A stretch of 64,000 nt of DNA from Solanum dulcamara (GCF_947179165.1 NC_077247.1:40716935-40780934); one strand, 5' to 3'; counted from the first letter of the stretch, positions 32,548 to 45,300 are shown. Notes: generated from the sequence alone by a model not told the origin. Made by a program: numbers and translations.

Positions 32548-34981
32548 ATCCACACACATATAGTACCTTCATAATATTTATCATCCTCGTAACTTTGCTT
32601 TCCATTTTTTAATCTAGTCTATAATCTTGTACTCCGATTATTTCAATTATATAACACACTTTTTTTTAGTAAACCACCAAATGACATATTTTTATATTGA
32701 GTAAAATTAAATATTAAAATATCCGTTTCACCTTCAATAAGATGATTTATAGTTTAGTCACAAAAACACATATGATATATTTTATATCATAAAATTTTAA
32801 AGTATTCAAATATTTTTTTAAAATCGTTCTACTCAATGAATTAAATTGCTACGTAAAATGCAATTGACAACAAATCTCATATTTCTTTTTGGATTTTTTT
32901 CTTATTTTTATTCATCATTTGTTCTCTTTCCTTTCTAATGGAAACAAAAAACTAATCCAAATTTAAATATTTTATCTTTTAAGTGTAATTCATATTTAAA
33001 TTTCTTATTTAATTCTAATACATTTTATACCAAATCGGTTATAAATTAAAATAGGTTTTAAAATTTTTGCGATCAATATTCCGTGAATTAAATATAATAT
33101 TATTTCAAGTAAAAATTATAGTTTCAAATTATATTTAAATTAATGGCAACTACAAATTCTATAGTTATTTTAAAATTGTATAATTTAATCCCACTTTTCC
33201 TAAGTATTCTGTAATATTCTTTATATACACCTTTTAAACTTAATAAATGAATTAAAATAAAATTTAGAATTCAAAGTAGTTATAATTTCTCAACTTTGTC
33301 CTTAATAAAAGAAAGTATCTTTTCGATTTTAGTCTTTATCAACATCCTAAATATTTAAGGATTAGAATTTGAAGTAAATTATGTTTTTAAAATAACATGG
33401 AATATTATAAATATTATTATCATCGCATTGATTTTTTTAAAAAATAAAACTTCAAAATTAGAAGACAAAATAGACAAAATGAAAATAATATGAAAATTTT
33501 CTAATATGGACATTAACTACCCCAATCGAACCTCACCTGCATTAACTATCCCGCGTTATTTTTATTACCTAATTTTTTTCACACACTAACACTACACACG
33601 CACACAACCAAATTCACAGAATCACGGCAAATTAGGAAATTTAGTTTTGTCTTTATAAAATGATTTTATATTTATAAAATGATTTAAATATATGCGTTGA
33701 AATGTTTTTAAAAATTTTATTAAATAGATAATCATCCATGTGATCTAATACAGTTAGTGTTTTTCAGTTTTTACTTTTATTTTTTATGTTTGCAATTTTT
33801 ATTTTTATTTTAAGATTTTAAATTAATTTTGTTAATTAATGATAATTTCTTTTTTGTGTGATGCTGACATATGGAATTTTTTGCTTCTCCTATTATATAT
33901 AGATTCATTTTTCAATGTTGAGATGACATGTATTTAATAAGGTTGATTTGATAAAATTACCCTTATCATTCATTGTTTTTTAATCCTGGTGCCAAATTAA
34001 TAGTTGTCGGACAAAGGGAGTAATTCAAAAAGAGCCCTTTGTATTACACAAATTTTAACTCTTAGATACTTCATAATATTTAAAATATTTGAAAATTGAA
34101 ATTTATATATAAAAGGATATATATATATATATATTATGACTTCAATCTTATTTCTGTGTATAGGATTAAAAATAATTGAATTAATTCATACTGTCGTAAT
34201 TCAACATACATTTAAATTTAAGAAGAAAAAAAATCAAAAAGTAACTTAATTGTTAATTGAAGGTTTCGACACTTTCTAGTTTTTCCTGCACGAGAATATC
34301 AAATCCAAAAGATAGAACTCTTTTTAATGTTGTTAGCAGTTAGATTTTATTATAAAAAAAATGATCTTGCCATTTCACGCCTTCTTTTGCAAAAATAAAA
34401 ATGAGTCACACTTTTTGGAGTCCAAAGTGAATCATAAAGTCAAAAATTGAACAGTACTGAACTAGTTTCTATTTGATTTTGGCTTTAACTTTTATCAAAT
34501 CGAAAATTAACTCGAATTAAGCTGACAGAATACCAATTTACAAAATATTGTACGCCACACAAATTTAATTATCTTTAATGGTTAGATCCAATCGAGCATT
34601 TGAAATTGATATAAATTCGACAGCGAAATTTGCTATACATTATTAGTGGTGGTCCATGATTTTGTTGGTGAAATGAATTGCAAAAAATTGAGACGTCACA
34701 ACTTGGTGAGCCAGCCACATTAAATTTGCCTTCTCCATCTTTTTTCTTCACAATATATGAATTATGAAGCAACAGATTGCATCAAACTTCCTTTTGTTGC
34801 TACTCCCATGCATCTATATCTCATTTTCAGCATCTTCCTGTATAGCAATATTTAAATCAAGTATGATTGCTCATTGTATGTATTAGAAAACATACACATC
34901 TGTCTCTCTAGATACTTGTTTTAGAATATGATGAGCCCACAGTGAACTCAATAATAAATATTATGTGCCCCCGAGTTAGTA

Positions 34982-35215
34982 CTTCCTCCGTCCAATAATA
35001 CTTATCCACTATTAATTTTGCACAATTCTTAAGAAACTATAAATAGGATGTGATTTTACCATATCACCCATTAAATATAATAAATACAATGTCTTGAAAA
35101 ATGGAATAGGAAAATAACTACTAATTAGGAACTAAGTTAAAATTATCTCTTGATTTCATAAATTAGACAAGTATTGTTTTTAATATGGTAGACAAGTAAA
35201 GATGGACACAAGGAG
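34982..35215. mobile_element. Stowaway MITE with TA target duplication
   Basis: Ends cttcctccgtccaataatac and gtaaagatggacacaaggag are inverted repeats, flanked by TA at 34980-34981 and 35216-35217. The 234-bp interior is AT-rich. Confidence 0.8.
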
Positions 35216-35454
35216 TATTAGATAGTGACTGAGAAGGGTACGTAACGTAACTACACATAACAATAAAAACAAGAAATTAATGATGAATAAAATTTTATAG
35301 CTAACAACAAAAGTTTCGTGCTAATTCCATTAGCTATAGATTACCGACAGATTAAAAGAAAACATATTTAGCTACGAATTAGTTGGGGATAACCAACAAA
35401 TTCAGGAGCTAATTTTAATTTATGTGTTTTAGTAGTGTAATAACATACCCAGAG

Positions 35455-35600
35455 TGTTAGGATTTGTCCTGAATTTCCTATTTTATTTGATTTCTTCACG
35501 TTTGTTTTCCAATTCAGAAAAAAGGTGTTCTTGGTACAAAAGGTTTTCTTGGTGGAAAATGATTCTTCTATATCTATCATTTTATTGGAGAAGAAGTTTT
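35455..35600 (+). repeat. Dispersed repeat, possible LTR fragment (copy A)
   Basis: About 140 bp beginning ttaggatttgtcctgaatttcc resembles 46660-46790 in the same orientation, with shared atttgtcc.gaatttccta and agagaagaagtttt-type phrases. It lies directly before the decayed Copia gag. It may be part of a lost LTR, but no boundary is clear. Confidence 0.4.
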
Positions 35601-36865
35601 ATTGACGAGGGGGTTAAAATTACAGTACCTCACATTAAAAAATCCTCTTAAATTATGGAAGAACCTAAAAGAAAGATATGACCACCTGAAGTTGGTCATC
35701 CTTCCACAGTCACGTCATGATTGGCTCAATCTGAGATTAATGAATTTTAAAAATATAACTAAATATAATTCTGTCTTATTTAGAATTATAGCACAGTTAA
35801 ATGTATGCTGAGAAAAATTACTCAGCAAGACAAACTTGAAAAAACATACTCCACATTTCCACCTGCGAATATGCTCTTGCAGCAGCAATATCACGAAAAG
35901 GGTTTTAAAAAATATTCTGAATTATTTTCTCACCTTCTTATTGTTGAATGCCACAATAAACTGTTAATGAAAAATACATGATAGTCGGCCCGTTGGTTCT
36001 TTGCCACTCCCTGAAGTGAATTAGGCAAACTATAACCAACGAGAAAGAGGTCATGGCCCCAATCGTGGTCATGGTCGTGGTCGAAGAAGAAATTATAATC
36101 ATGATACTCGGCTAGCACTGAGAAATGATCAACAATATAAAAAGAAGAGTGAAAAGCAAGAAACTATACCAAAGAAAAATTCAGAAAGTATATGTCATAG
36201 ATGTGGATGTATGGGGCACTGGTCATGGACCTGTCGGTCAGCAAAACGTTTGGTTCAGCTATATCAGACATCCTTGAAAAGGGCAAAAAATAATCCAGAG
36301 ACAAACTTTATCTCTGAAAATAATATTGAGCCTATGCATCTAGATGTAACTGATTTCTTCAATTTTTTCAGAAGAAAATATGAATATTGATAAGCCTGAT
36401 AATATTTAAATAATTTTCTTTTTATTTGTCTGTATTAAATAATATGTTTATATTTTTCTAATTCATGTAAATAATTAAATTTGTATAATGAGTTATGTTT
36501 AAATTATAACGTTTACCTTCTTTTTTTTTTGAAAAAAAATATGGATATGCCTCAAATTTTGTTTGGATCAATAATCAATCTCGAAGATGTTTGTGTAATT
36601 GATAGTGAAACGACTCATGCCATTTTTAAAGACGAGAAATATTTTTCTAACTTACTTAGAAGAAAAGCAAATGTTACAATAATTTCTCGTAATTCAAAAA
36701 TTATTGAAGGCTCCGGAAGAGCTACTATATTTCTGCATAAGGGGATAAAAATTGTTATAGAAGATACACTATTCTCTTCTAAATTCCAAGAAACTTATTA
36801 AGTTTTAAAGATATCCGCAAAAATGGATATTATGTTGAGATACTAAATGAATGAATATTAAATAC
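35601..36865 (+). pseudogene. Copia copy 2 gag and protease remnant
   Basis: Gag starts partway through (LKNPLKLWKNLKERYDHLKL) and has several frame changes. A CCHC knuckle (CHRCGCMGHWSWTC) is readable at about 36195-36236. After an AT-rich gap, an open piece at 36541-36801 carries the protease with its aspartate kept (VIDSETTH) and the conserved EGSGRATIFL strand. A frameshift follows, then the solo LTR interrupts at 36866. Confidence 0.85.
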
Positions 36866-37289
36866 TGTAACACCCCGAAATTTTTTTCGCAAAGACTCGA
36901 ACATTTCTTCACGTGTGTGTAGACTCGAACCGAAGAACTTGTAATTTTATATATGAGTTAGGATCAATTCCTAAGTATTTGAAGTGTGTTAGATGTGTTT
37001 AGGGTCATAAGTGATCTCTAACACCAAACCGAGTCCAAAGAATTCCAATCGATTAAGTTTTCGGATGAGTTAGTATAAGGGTCAACTTCAAATGATCATA
37101 TCTCCTAGAATATAACAAACTGGGTGTCCCACGATCTATCAAATTAAAGATCTTTGAGTCTTCATTCCAACGCCACCAAGATTTCAATTTTTGGAGTTCG
37201 GAGTCAAATGTTATGACCCTTTTACTACAGACTAGTACTGCAGAAATTTCAGGCCTGGACTCTAACTCCAGAAAATTTATGCTTGGCGC

Positions 37290-37560
37290 TGAAAGGGAGC
37301 GATGTGCCACTATAGCGCCAGAAACAAGCCTCAGTAGTTTGTTCCTTGGCGCGACGCGACGCTATGAGGTGTGCAGGGTTTTTAAGCCCATTTTCCAGAA
37401 CCCTGAAAATTTAGGCTTGGTGCTGCAAGGGCGTAAAGCGCCACTATAGCGCTAGAAAACAGCCTCAGTAGTTTGGTCCTTGGCGCGATGTGCCACTATT
37501 TGGTTGCAGGGTTTTTAAACCTATTTTGACTTGGCGCGCCACTATAGCGCCAAGAGAGTT
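37290..37560 (+). repeat. GC-rich repeated palindromes in the solo LTR
   Basis: Three or four occurrences of gcgccactatagcgcc-like imperfect palindromes occur within repeated units containing cctcagtagtttggtcc. They lie in an otherwise AT-rich LTR. Confidence 0.65.
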
Positions 37561-39294
37561 TTTGCCCAGTTTTTCAGATTTTCGAGGAAGGGCAAATTGG
37601 ACTTTTTCCCTAATTATATATACTCTAGCCTTGAATGATTTGGACCATTTTTTTCAGCCTTGTGCCTATCTCTAAAAATCCCTAATCTCCATTCTCTTCT
37701 CTCCCAAACATCTCCAACAAGATTTGCCCTCAAAAGCTCAAGGATTCAAGATCTTCAAGTCAAGTCTTGATTTCCGGTGAGATGATCTTCAAGCAAGGTA
37801 TGTAAGGCTAACCTAAAATATGGATTGAGTTCTTCCATATGCCCATAGATGTGTTGGATAGAAGTTGTGAAAGATTTGAACCTTCTATGAAGGATTTCTT
37901 GAAATTTCCTAAACTATAGAATATTATTAAAATGTGTTAATGATGTTCTTGAGTTGACTTTGTTGAGAGTATGGATTCATGTATTCATTCACATGAACCC
38001 AAGATGAGATTTCTTTTTGGTCATACTTTATCTTAAGGATAAGATTGATGGTTTTTATGTATAATAAAAATAATATTATTTTCATAGTGAAATGAGGTAT
38101 TCTTTTACATGAGTTTGATGAAATTGATTTTGAGTTATATGAGAATTGAGATAATTATGAATGTGAATTGCATAAAAAGAAATGAAATATTGGTAGAGCT
38201 AGAATGTCACTTTTATTTCTATAAATGGAATATAGAATTAAATAAGAATTTTGGAGCAAGATGTTTGATAATGATGTGAATGATGATGTTTGACAATGAT
38301 GTGAATAATGATGTTTGATGATGATGTAAATGGCGATGTTTGATGATGATGTGAGTGATGGTTATCTTTAAACATATGTAGAATGATTGATGAAGAGGTA
38401 TGTTGATGATGATGCTTGAGGTGAAGTGGATTGGAGTCTAATGTGATTATTTGATATGTGATTTGCATAATTTGATTTGATTGAAGTCTTATGAACATTT
38501 TGAAAATAAATGATCTTTTGAGAAGGAATTTTAAATAAATGATTTGTGAACATTTTTGCATAAACTATTTATACACTATTTTGAGTTTAAAGAGTGATTA
38601 TTTTCATCTTTGATTTAGAAAGAGTTTAAGCATAAATTGAGTTAGAAAAAGTCTCTTAAATTCTCATTTTTGAACATGAGTATTTTGAGTATAAATGAGT
38701 TGAGCATTTTTACTTTAAAATATCGATTTTTGAGATTGAGTTGAGATAGTATCAATTTTAAAGAGAAGAGTTTGATGATTTGAGATGAGTCGATTTGAAA
38801 GAAGGTCCAATGAGGCCTGATTTGATTTGAGTTTTGAAAAGAGTCCAATGAGACTAAATGAGTATTTTGAGTATTTTACTCACTTGATAGATATGAGCAT
38901 ATTGAGTCTTGGAAGGAGTATCAAGCACCGAACTGGGTGAGAGTATAGTCCATACTCGAACCAATAAACTACGTCGCCAAACATAGGAGAGGATTGAACC
39001 GTTAAAATCAGATGCTTCCTAAATTATTGTCCTGATATGATAGGACTTGATTAGTTATGGATCAATGATTGTTGATTCGTTCTTACCCTGGTAAGGTATG
39101 AACGAACGTGGCAACAACGTCGGCTTGTTGTACTATCACTCGCTCATATGGTGATAGTTGTCGGTTAGAGAAACTCCCAATTGAATGGATTGTGCTTGAT
39201 ATGATTGGTTTGATTGTGATTGTAGATGATTGAGTTGAATTGTAAAACATTGCATAATTCTAATTTGCATATCTATTTTTTGAGTTGATTGCAT

Positions 39295-39605
39295 ATGATT
39301 GGATTGGATTGGATTGGGTTGGGTATGTGATTGGATTGGATTAGATAATATATGATTGAATTAGAGTTGATGGTATGTGATTGGATTGGATTGGATACGT
39401 GATTGGATTGGATCGAATTGTATATGATTGGATTGAATCGGATTGTATATGATCGGATTGAACCGATTGTATATGATTGGATTGAATCGGATGATATATG
39501 ATTGGATTGGATCGGATTGTATATGATTGGATGGGATCGAATTGTAAATGATTTGATTCAACTATATTGTACATGATTGGATTGGATTGTATGGTATATG
39601 ATTGG
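39295..39605 (+). repeat. Short tandem repeat array (tatatgattggattg)
   Basis: More than ten degenerate copies of a 20-25-bp unit, tatatgattggattgaatcgg and variants, inside the solo LTR. The open stretches on the minus strand here are products of the repeat. Confidence 0.85.
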
Positions 39606-40267
39606 TCTTTGTCTAAAAATGTATTCTTACCTTAGACTTATGACAATTTGATTGAGTCTCCTTTATCTTTCTGATTTGAGATATTTGAACCAACGTTATT
39701 CTTCCTTGAGGTTTATTTCATTCTGCCACATTACATACTCGTACATATCAGTACTGACGTCCATTTGGACCTGCATCGTTTCATGATGCAGAGACAGGTT
39801 TAAGAGATCGTCAATAGGACCATTGAGGATCTATACACACTCAGTGTATTGGTGAGTCCTCCCCTACATTCGGAGGACACCACTTATGTTATTCTTGAGT
39901 CGAGTTAGCCCTTTTCATTTTAATTTGAGATAGCCATGAACATGTCATTGACACCAATTAGATAGTAGTGATAGAGGCTTCATAGACTAGATAGTGATGG
40001 GTTGATTGAGTATTTTCTTTCCTTGAATTATTCTTGTCAAACTATTTTTAATGATAAAGATTGGAGTTTGAATTGTTCGCCCATGGCCTTTCTTTCTTGA
40101 GTTAGATCATTGATTTAGATTGCCCACTAAATTATTTCTTTATTTTAAGTTTTCTGCTGATTGATTAATATTGAATGGATGTGTGATTGGATCAAGTGGT
40201 TTGCTTGGGAACTAGCAACGGTCTTCGAGTGTCGGTCACGTCTAGGGTACCCTCTCGGGGCGTGACA

Positions 40268-42123
40268 AATACCTTGGTATAAACAAGAGTGTCTTAGGCC
40301 AGAAATATACTTTAAAAAAATTATCAACTTTGTCCTCTGGCCTATATTATGCAAAAATCAGTGCAATTAAAACATATTTGATAGTAAACCAGAAGTTTAC
40401 TAATTTAAATACATTTGTGTTATGTCATGATCGAATAGGTCATCTTGGATCAATAATCATGAGACAAATTCTTGAAAATTCTACTGGACATCTGTAAAGA
40501 ACCTGAATATTCTTACGAATAATAAATTTTCATGTGCTGCTTGTTAACAATGCAAATTAATTGCCAGACCATCAACTCTAAAGGTTGGCATCCAATCTCC
40601 TGCCTTTTTAGAATATATACATGGAGATATATGTGGACCTATTCATCCACCTAGTGGATTATTTAGATATTTTATGGTCCTAATAGATAGATCATCAAGA
40701 TGGTCTCATGTGTGTCTCTTATCATCTCGCAACCTGACATTTGAGAAGTTATTAGCACAAATAATAAAATTAAGGGCGCAATTCCCAGATTATCCAATTA
40801 AGGCTATTCGCCTTGATAATGCTAGAGAATTTACATCTCAAGCTTTTGATGATTATTGCTTATCAATTGGGATAAAAATTGAATATCCTTTTGCTCATTT
40901 CATACTCAAAATGGCCCTGCAGAGTCATTTATTAAGGCCTACAATTGATAGCAAGAATTCTACTTATGAAAACAAAATTGTCGATTACTGTTTGAGGTCA
41001 TGCTATCTTACATGCAGCAGCATTTGTACGTCTCAGACCAACAAATTATAATAAATACTCTCTATCACAATTAGTATTTGGTTATGATCCAAATATAGTC
41101 CATCTACAAATTTTTGGTTGTGCGATATACGTGCCTATAGCACCACCATAACGTATAAAGATGGGCCCTCAATGAAGTTTGTGCATATATGGTAGGTTTG
41201 ACCCACCCTCCATAATTCTCTACTTTGAACCGTTGATAGGAGGCTTATTTACTACTCGATTTGCAGATTGAAGGTTTGATGAAATAATTTTTCCGCAATT
41301 AGGGGGAGAGAAAAAAGAACCTGAAAGAGAAATTGCGTAGAAAGTTTTATCACTATCTCATTTTGATCCACGTACCCGCACATGTGAGCAGGAGGTCCAG
41401 AAGATCATCCACTTATAGAAAATAGCAAATCAAATACCAGATGCATTTACTGATTTGAAACGGATAACTAAGTCACATATCCCTGTAGTAAATGTGTCTA
41501 TCCGAATTGATATCTAAAAGGGACCATCTACTAGTATCACAACTTCTGAATCTCAAACACGCCTGAAGCGTGGTAGACCACTAGGTTCAAAGGATAAAAA
41601 TTCTAGAAAGAGAAGCGTGAGAGATAATAAAGATGATACTACAAAAGAACCTCTTGAAGAAGGTCAAGATTTGAGTAATCCTGATATTTCTGAAGAAATC
41701 AGTGAACCCGAGACTCAAATAAATGAAGAACTTTCAATAAGTTCTACCGGTGATGAGATAAATTTAGATATATCGAAAATCTCGATTGATAATATTTTTG
41801 CATATAATGTTGCATTTAACCTCATGCAAGGTATTGAAAGTTTTGAGTCTAAATCTATCGAAGAATGTCGACGTAGATGTGATTGGTCAGAATGGCAAAA
41901 GGCAATTCAATCAGAATTAGATTAATTGCTTAACGTGAGGTTTTTGGACATGTAATTCAAACCCTGAAAGGTGTAAAGCTAGTTGGCTATAAATGGATTT
42001 TTGTGCGAAAATGAAATGAAATTGTAAGATACAAGACATGCCTTGTTGCACAAAGATTCTCTTAAACACCCGCGGTCAACTATGAAAAAATATATTCACC
42101 TATTATGTATAGAATAACTTTTC
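40268..42123 (+). pseudogene. Copia copy 2 integrase to RT start
   Basis: Pre-integrase wording resumes after the solo LTR. The integrase core is readable from about 40620 (GDICGPIHPP, FPDYPIKAIRLDNAREF) with the open piece 40674-41051, then frameshifts. An acidic linker (41617-41925) with SWQKAIQ-type RT entry sequence follows. The RT start at about 41940-42118 has several stops. The frame is cut at 42123 by the second solo LTR and continues correctly at 44281 when one ttttc copy is removed. Confidence 0.85.
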
Positions 42124-44275
42124 TGTCACGCCCCGAGAGGGTACCCTAGGCGTGGCCGGCACTCAGAAACCATTTCTGGCTTTCGAGAGAACCACTTGGT
42201 CTCATTTCTTATTTATTCATCAGCGGAAGACTTAAGAATACTAATGTGGGCTTGTCATAATCAAAGGAAAAATAGATAATTCTTATAAGAAGTAGTTTCT
42301 AAGGAGAACTACTCTGATTACATCATCAGACTCTGTCTATGAAGCCTCTAATACTCTTAGATGGTGCCAATGACATGTCCATGGCTACCTCAAAAGAAAC
42401 ATCACACTCAACAATAATAAAAGGATAAGGAGTTCCTTCGAATACAAGAAGGACTCACCAAATAGCCGAAAAGAAATGATCTTCAACGATGCGCCTGTTG
42501 AGGATCTCTAATACCTGTATCTGCATCATAAAACGATGCAGGTCGAATGACGTCAGTCGTGGAATGTACGAGTATGTAAAATGGCAGGAAGGTAAGGACA
42601 GATATCAAGAAACTCCTCTCAATAAAACTCAGCTCAGAACTCAACATCATCTCAACATCAATATGTAATGCAAGTTTAAAATATAATAATAAAAATAATA
42701 ATAATAAGCAATGCTTACTCAGTTGGGAGTTTCTCTAACCGACAACCATCACTTATGAGCTAGCGATGATACAATGAAGCGATGTCGTTGCCACATCCAT
42801 CCAATACCTTGCCAGGGTAAAGGGCATCACCATCTTGGATCCACTCATCAAAGTCTTCTTTTTGGGACTTAAGAGGCATAGCCTCCATCCTACGCTGGCT
42901 ACGTAGTTCTGAGGTTTGAGTCAATTAAACTCTTACCCAACTCGGTGCTCAATACTACTCCCAAAATATGTGCTCATATTAAACTCATCATCTAGTCTCA
43001 TTGGACTTTAATTTAAATCATCAAACTCATCTCATTTCATGTTCATCAATCATTATACTTCCAAAAACATCATTTACATCTCATCAAAACATCTTGCTCA
43101 AAATATCATTTTTCTCAAATTCATTCAAACTCAACTCTTTTGCTCTTTTAAAACTCAATAAAATACATATATAGTATTAATTCATAGAACTTTCTTTTTA
43201 TCAATGAAAATAATAAAAAGCCAACATCTTTACTCAAAACATATGTAAAAATATTTATGAACATTAAATCAATTAGGATTCATGGAAAAGTAGCCATGAA
43301 CAATAATTCCAATAATATGAGAGATAACAATAATAATAATATTAATGCATAAATATATCAAACTCAATAGAAGAATTAATTCATCTAGAATTCAAGATTT
43401 GGATAAAACTCAACTATAACTCAATTATAATAAATTTAAATATTGGGCGCATGGACGAACTCAATCCAATGCTATGAAAGCCTTACATACCTTAAATCCG
43501 AAGGTTTACTCCGAATTGAAACACTCTTGGACCCCTAGTCTTTTCTTCTCGCCGGAGCATTTTGTGTACTACCCGGAGTATAAGAATAATCGGAGTAGTA
43601 TTTTTATACTACTAAAACTAAAACTATATTTGAGAAGAAGTATATAGAGAGAAGAAATGCTTAAGAAAGCTTGATGAATAAAATGAGGAAATAAGGTGGG
43701 TATTTATAGGTGGAAAGAGTGACCTAACAATAAATAAAATAATTATAAAGAAAAATCTGAAAATTTAATGGAATATATTGATGTCATGGATGATGTTAAA
43801 TGGAGGACAATTTATATCATGAATGATGTCAAATGTATCTAGATGTTTCCATGGTAGGTAAGATGAGTTCTTTTTTAACAGAATACTCTTTTTCGAAGCT
43901 GCGTTTGAATAAGATAAATTCCTTATTAGGATTTGGTGTCTTCATAAGAATTGTAGATATGGAAGTCTAGTTTCATATCGTTCAAGAATCAACCGATTTG
44001 GAGCAACCTACAGTGAGATATGAATTTTCTTCTATAAATACTCAATTCCGTCACAGTACTATATCTTGCAAAGATTAATTTATTTGACCTACTTATACTC
44101 CGAATCTTAAGATATGTTCTTCATGAAAGTTGTAGGTAAGGATGTTGTGGTTACCCAGAAATTTGAATCACCTAATTTGGACCAACCTATGAAAAGTTAT
44201 GCCCAAAATATAGAGGCTATATTATTTTCATCGAGAATTGAAATACCGACATACAATATTTTAGGGGTTGCTACA
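42124..44275 (-). mobile_element. Solo LTR of the 17-26 kb Gypsy family, reversed
   Basis: 2152 bp, close to identical in length and sequence to the reverse complement of the LTR at 17020, starting tgtcacgccccgag and ending ttaggggttgctaca. A perfect 5-bp duplication, ttttc (42119-42123 and 44276-44280), flanks it. The TATA box lies at 43701-43708 on the minus strand. Confidence 0.95.
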
Positions 44276-45300
44276 TTTTCGATATCTCATCAGTCTAGCT
44301 GTACATAAAAATCTTAAAATACATTTAATGGATGTAGTTGCAACTTACCTTTATGGGTCACTTGATAATGAAATTTACATGAAAATCCCAGAAGGATTAA
44401 AATTGCCTGAAGCATGTACTAAGTCTCGGGAGATGTACTCAATCAAATTTCAAAGATCATTATATGGTCTGAAACAATCAGGGCATATGTGGTAAAATCG
44501 CCTTAGTGAGTTCTTGATAAATGAAGGTTATATAAATGATGTTATTTATCCATGTGTTTTTAATAAAAAAAATAGAATCAGAGTTTATTATACTCGTCGT
44601 TTATGTTGATGACATAAATCTCATTGTAACCCCTGAAGAGGTCCAAAAGGCAATTGAATATCTAAAGAAAAAATTTGAGATGAAAGACCTTGGAAAGACA
44701 AAATTTTGTTGGGTCTGCAAATTGAACATTTAGCAGATGGGGTCTTTGTCCACAAATTTGCCTACACTAAGAAAATCTTAAAATGATTTTACATGGACAA
44801 AGCACATCCATTAAGTACTCCAATGGTTGTTCGATCACTAGAAGTGGATAAAGATCCATTTCGACCTCTAAAAGAGAATGAAGAACTTATTGGTCCTAAA
44901 GTATCATATCCCAGTGTTATTGGTGCACTTATGTATCTTGCTAACGCAACTAGGCCTAATATAACATTTCCGGTAATTTGCTAGCAATGTATAGTTCATC
45001 TCCAACACGAAGACATTGGAATGATATCAAGCATATTTTACGATACATAAAGGGTACCATTGATATAAATTTATTTTATACTAACAAAGGTTGTGCACAT
45101 CTTATTGATTATGCAGATACAAGTTATTTGTCAGACCCACATAAAACTCGATCTGAAACAGGCTATCAATTTACACATGAAAGAACTACTATATCATGTC
45201 AATCTACAAAGCAGTCTATTGTTGCTACTTCTTCAAATCATGTTGAAATAATAGCAATTCTAATAGCAAGTAGAGAATGTGTGTGATTGAGATCAATTAT
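44276..45300 (+). pseudogene. Copia copy 2 RT and RNase H remnant
   Basis: RT continues with RYLISLAVH, VATYLYGSLDNEIYMKIPEG, SLYGLKQSGHMW, and the catalytic YVDD (VVYVDDIN) near 44605. RNase H-side motifs are MDKAHPLSTPMVVRSL, VIGALMYLAN, and SIVATSSNHVEIIA. Stops and frame changes lie at about 44492, 44730 and 44983. Homology stops at about 45300. Confidence 0.88.

Larger units (their letters stand above)
31420..33905. mobile_element. Unclassified non-autonomous element, about 2.5 kb
   Basis: Begins near ctagtatatgtacccgcgcg, directly followed by ttgcgcg, so the start carries a short CG-rich palindrome (cgcgcgttgcgcg). It ends near cttctcctattatatatag. It interrupts the Stowaway sequence at 31420 and releases it again at about 33905. 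The interior is AT-rich with no credible open frame. No clear terminal inverted repeat or target duplication was found; a Helitron-like or other non-autonomous type is possible. Confidence 0.4.
30857..34020. mobile_element. Stowaway MITE stretched by nested insertions
   Basis: Left terminus ctctctccgttcatttttac (30857) and right terminus gttgtcggacaaagggag (ending 34020) are Stowaway-type inverted ends flanked by TA at 30855-30856 and 34021-34022. Native Stowaway sequence flanks two insertions, at about 30899-31322 and 31420-33905. Together these explain the unusual 3.2-kb span. Confidence 0.65.
36866..40267 (+). mobile_element. Solo LTR of a Gypsy family, 3402 bp
   Basis: Starts tgtaacaccccg and ends ctctcggggcgtgaca, flanked by a perfect 5-bp duplication, aatac (36861-36865 and 40268-40272), with no internal element. 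It is diverged from the 2155-bp LTR at 17020 but shares blocks in its right half, for example catcgttt.atgatgcag, ttgtcggttag, gtaccctctcggggcgtgaca. It was left by recombination between the LTRs of a full element inserted in Copia copy 2. Confidence 0.92.
35601..45300 (+). mobile_element. Ty1/Copia copy 2, decayed and interrupted by two solo LTRs
   Basis: The same family as the element at 8603, judged by shared gag, protease, integrase and RNase H wording (MDKAHPLSTPMVVRSL in both). Coding blocks run 35601-36865, 40268-42123 and 44276-45300 on the plus strand. The gaps are Gypsy-type solo LTRs at 36866-40267 and 42124-44275. Sequence ends abruptly inside RNase H at about 45300 with no 3' LTR, and no clear 5' LTR is seen, so the copy is truncated at both ends. 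Confidence 0.88.

Noticed and set aside
39341..39574. Minus-strand frames rich in SNPI/YTIRS repeats
   Set aside because: Direct translation of the tatatgattgg tandem array; two frames are equally open.
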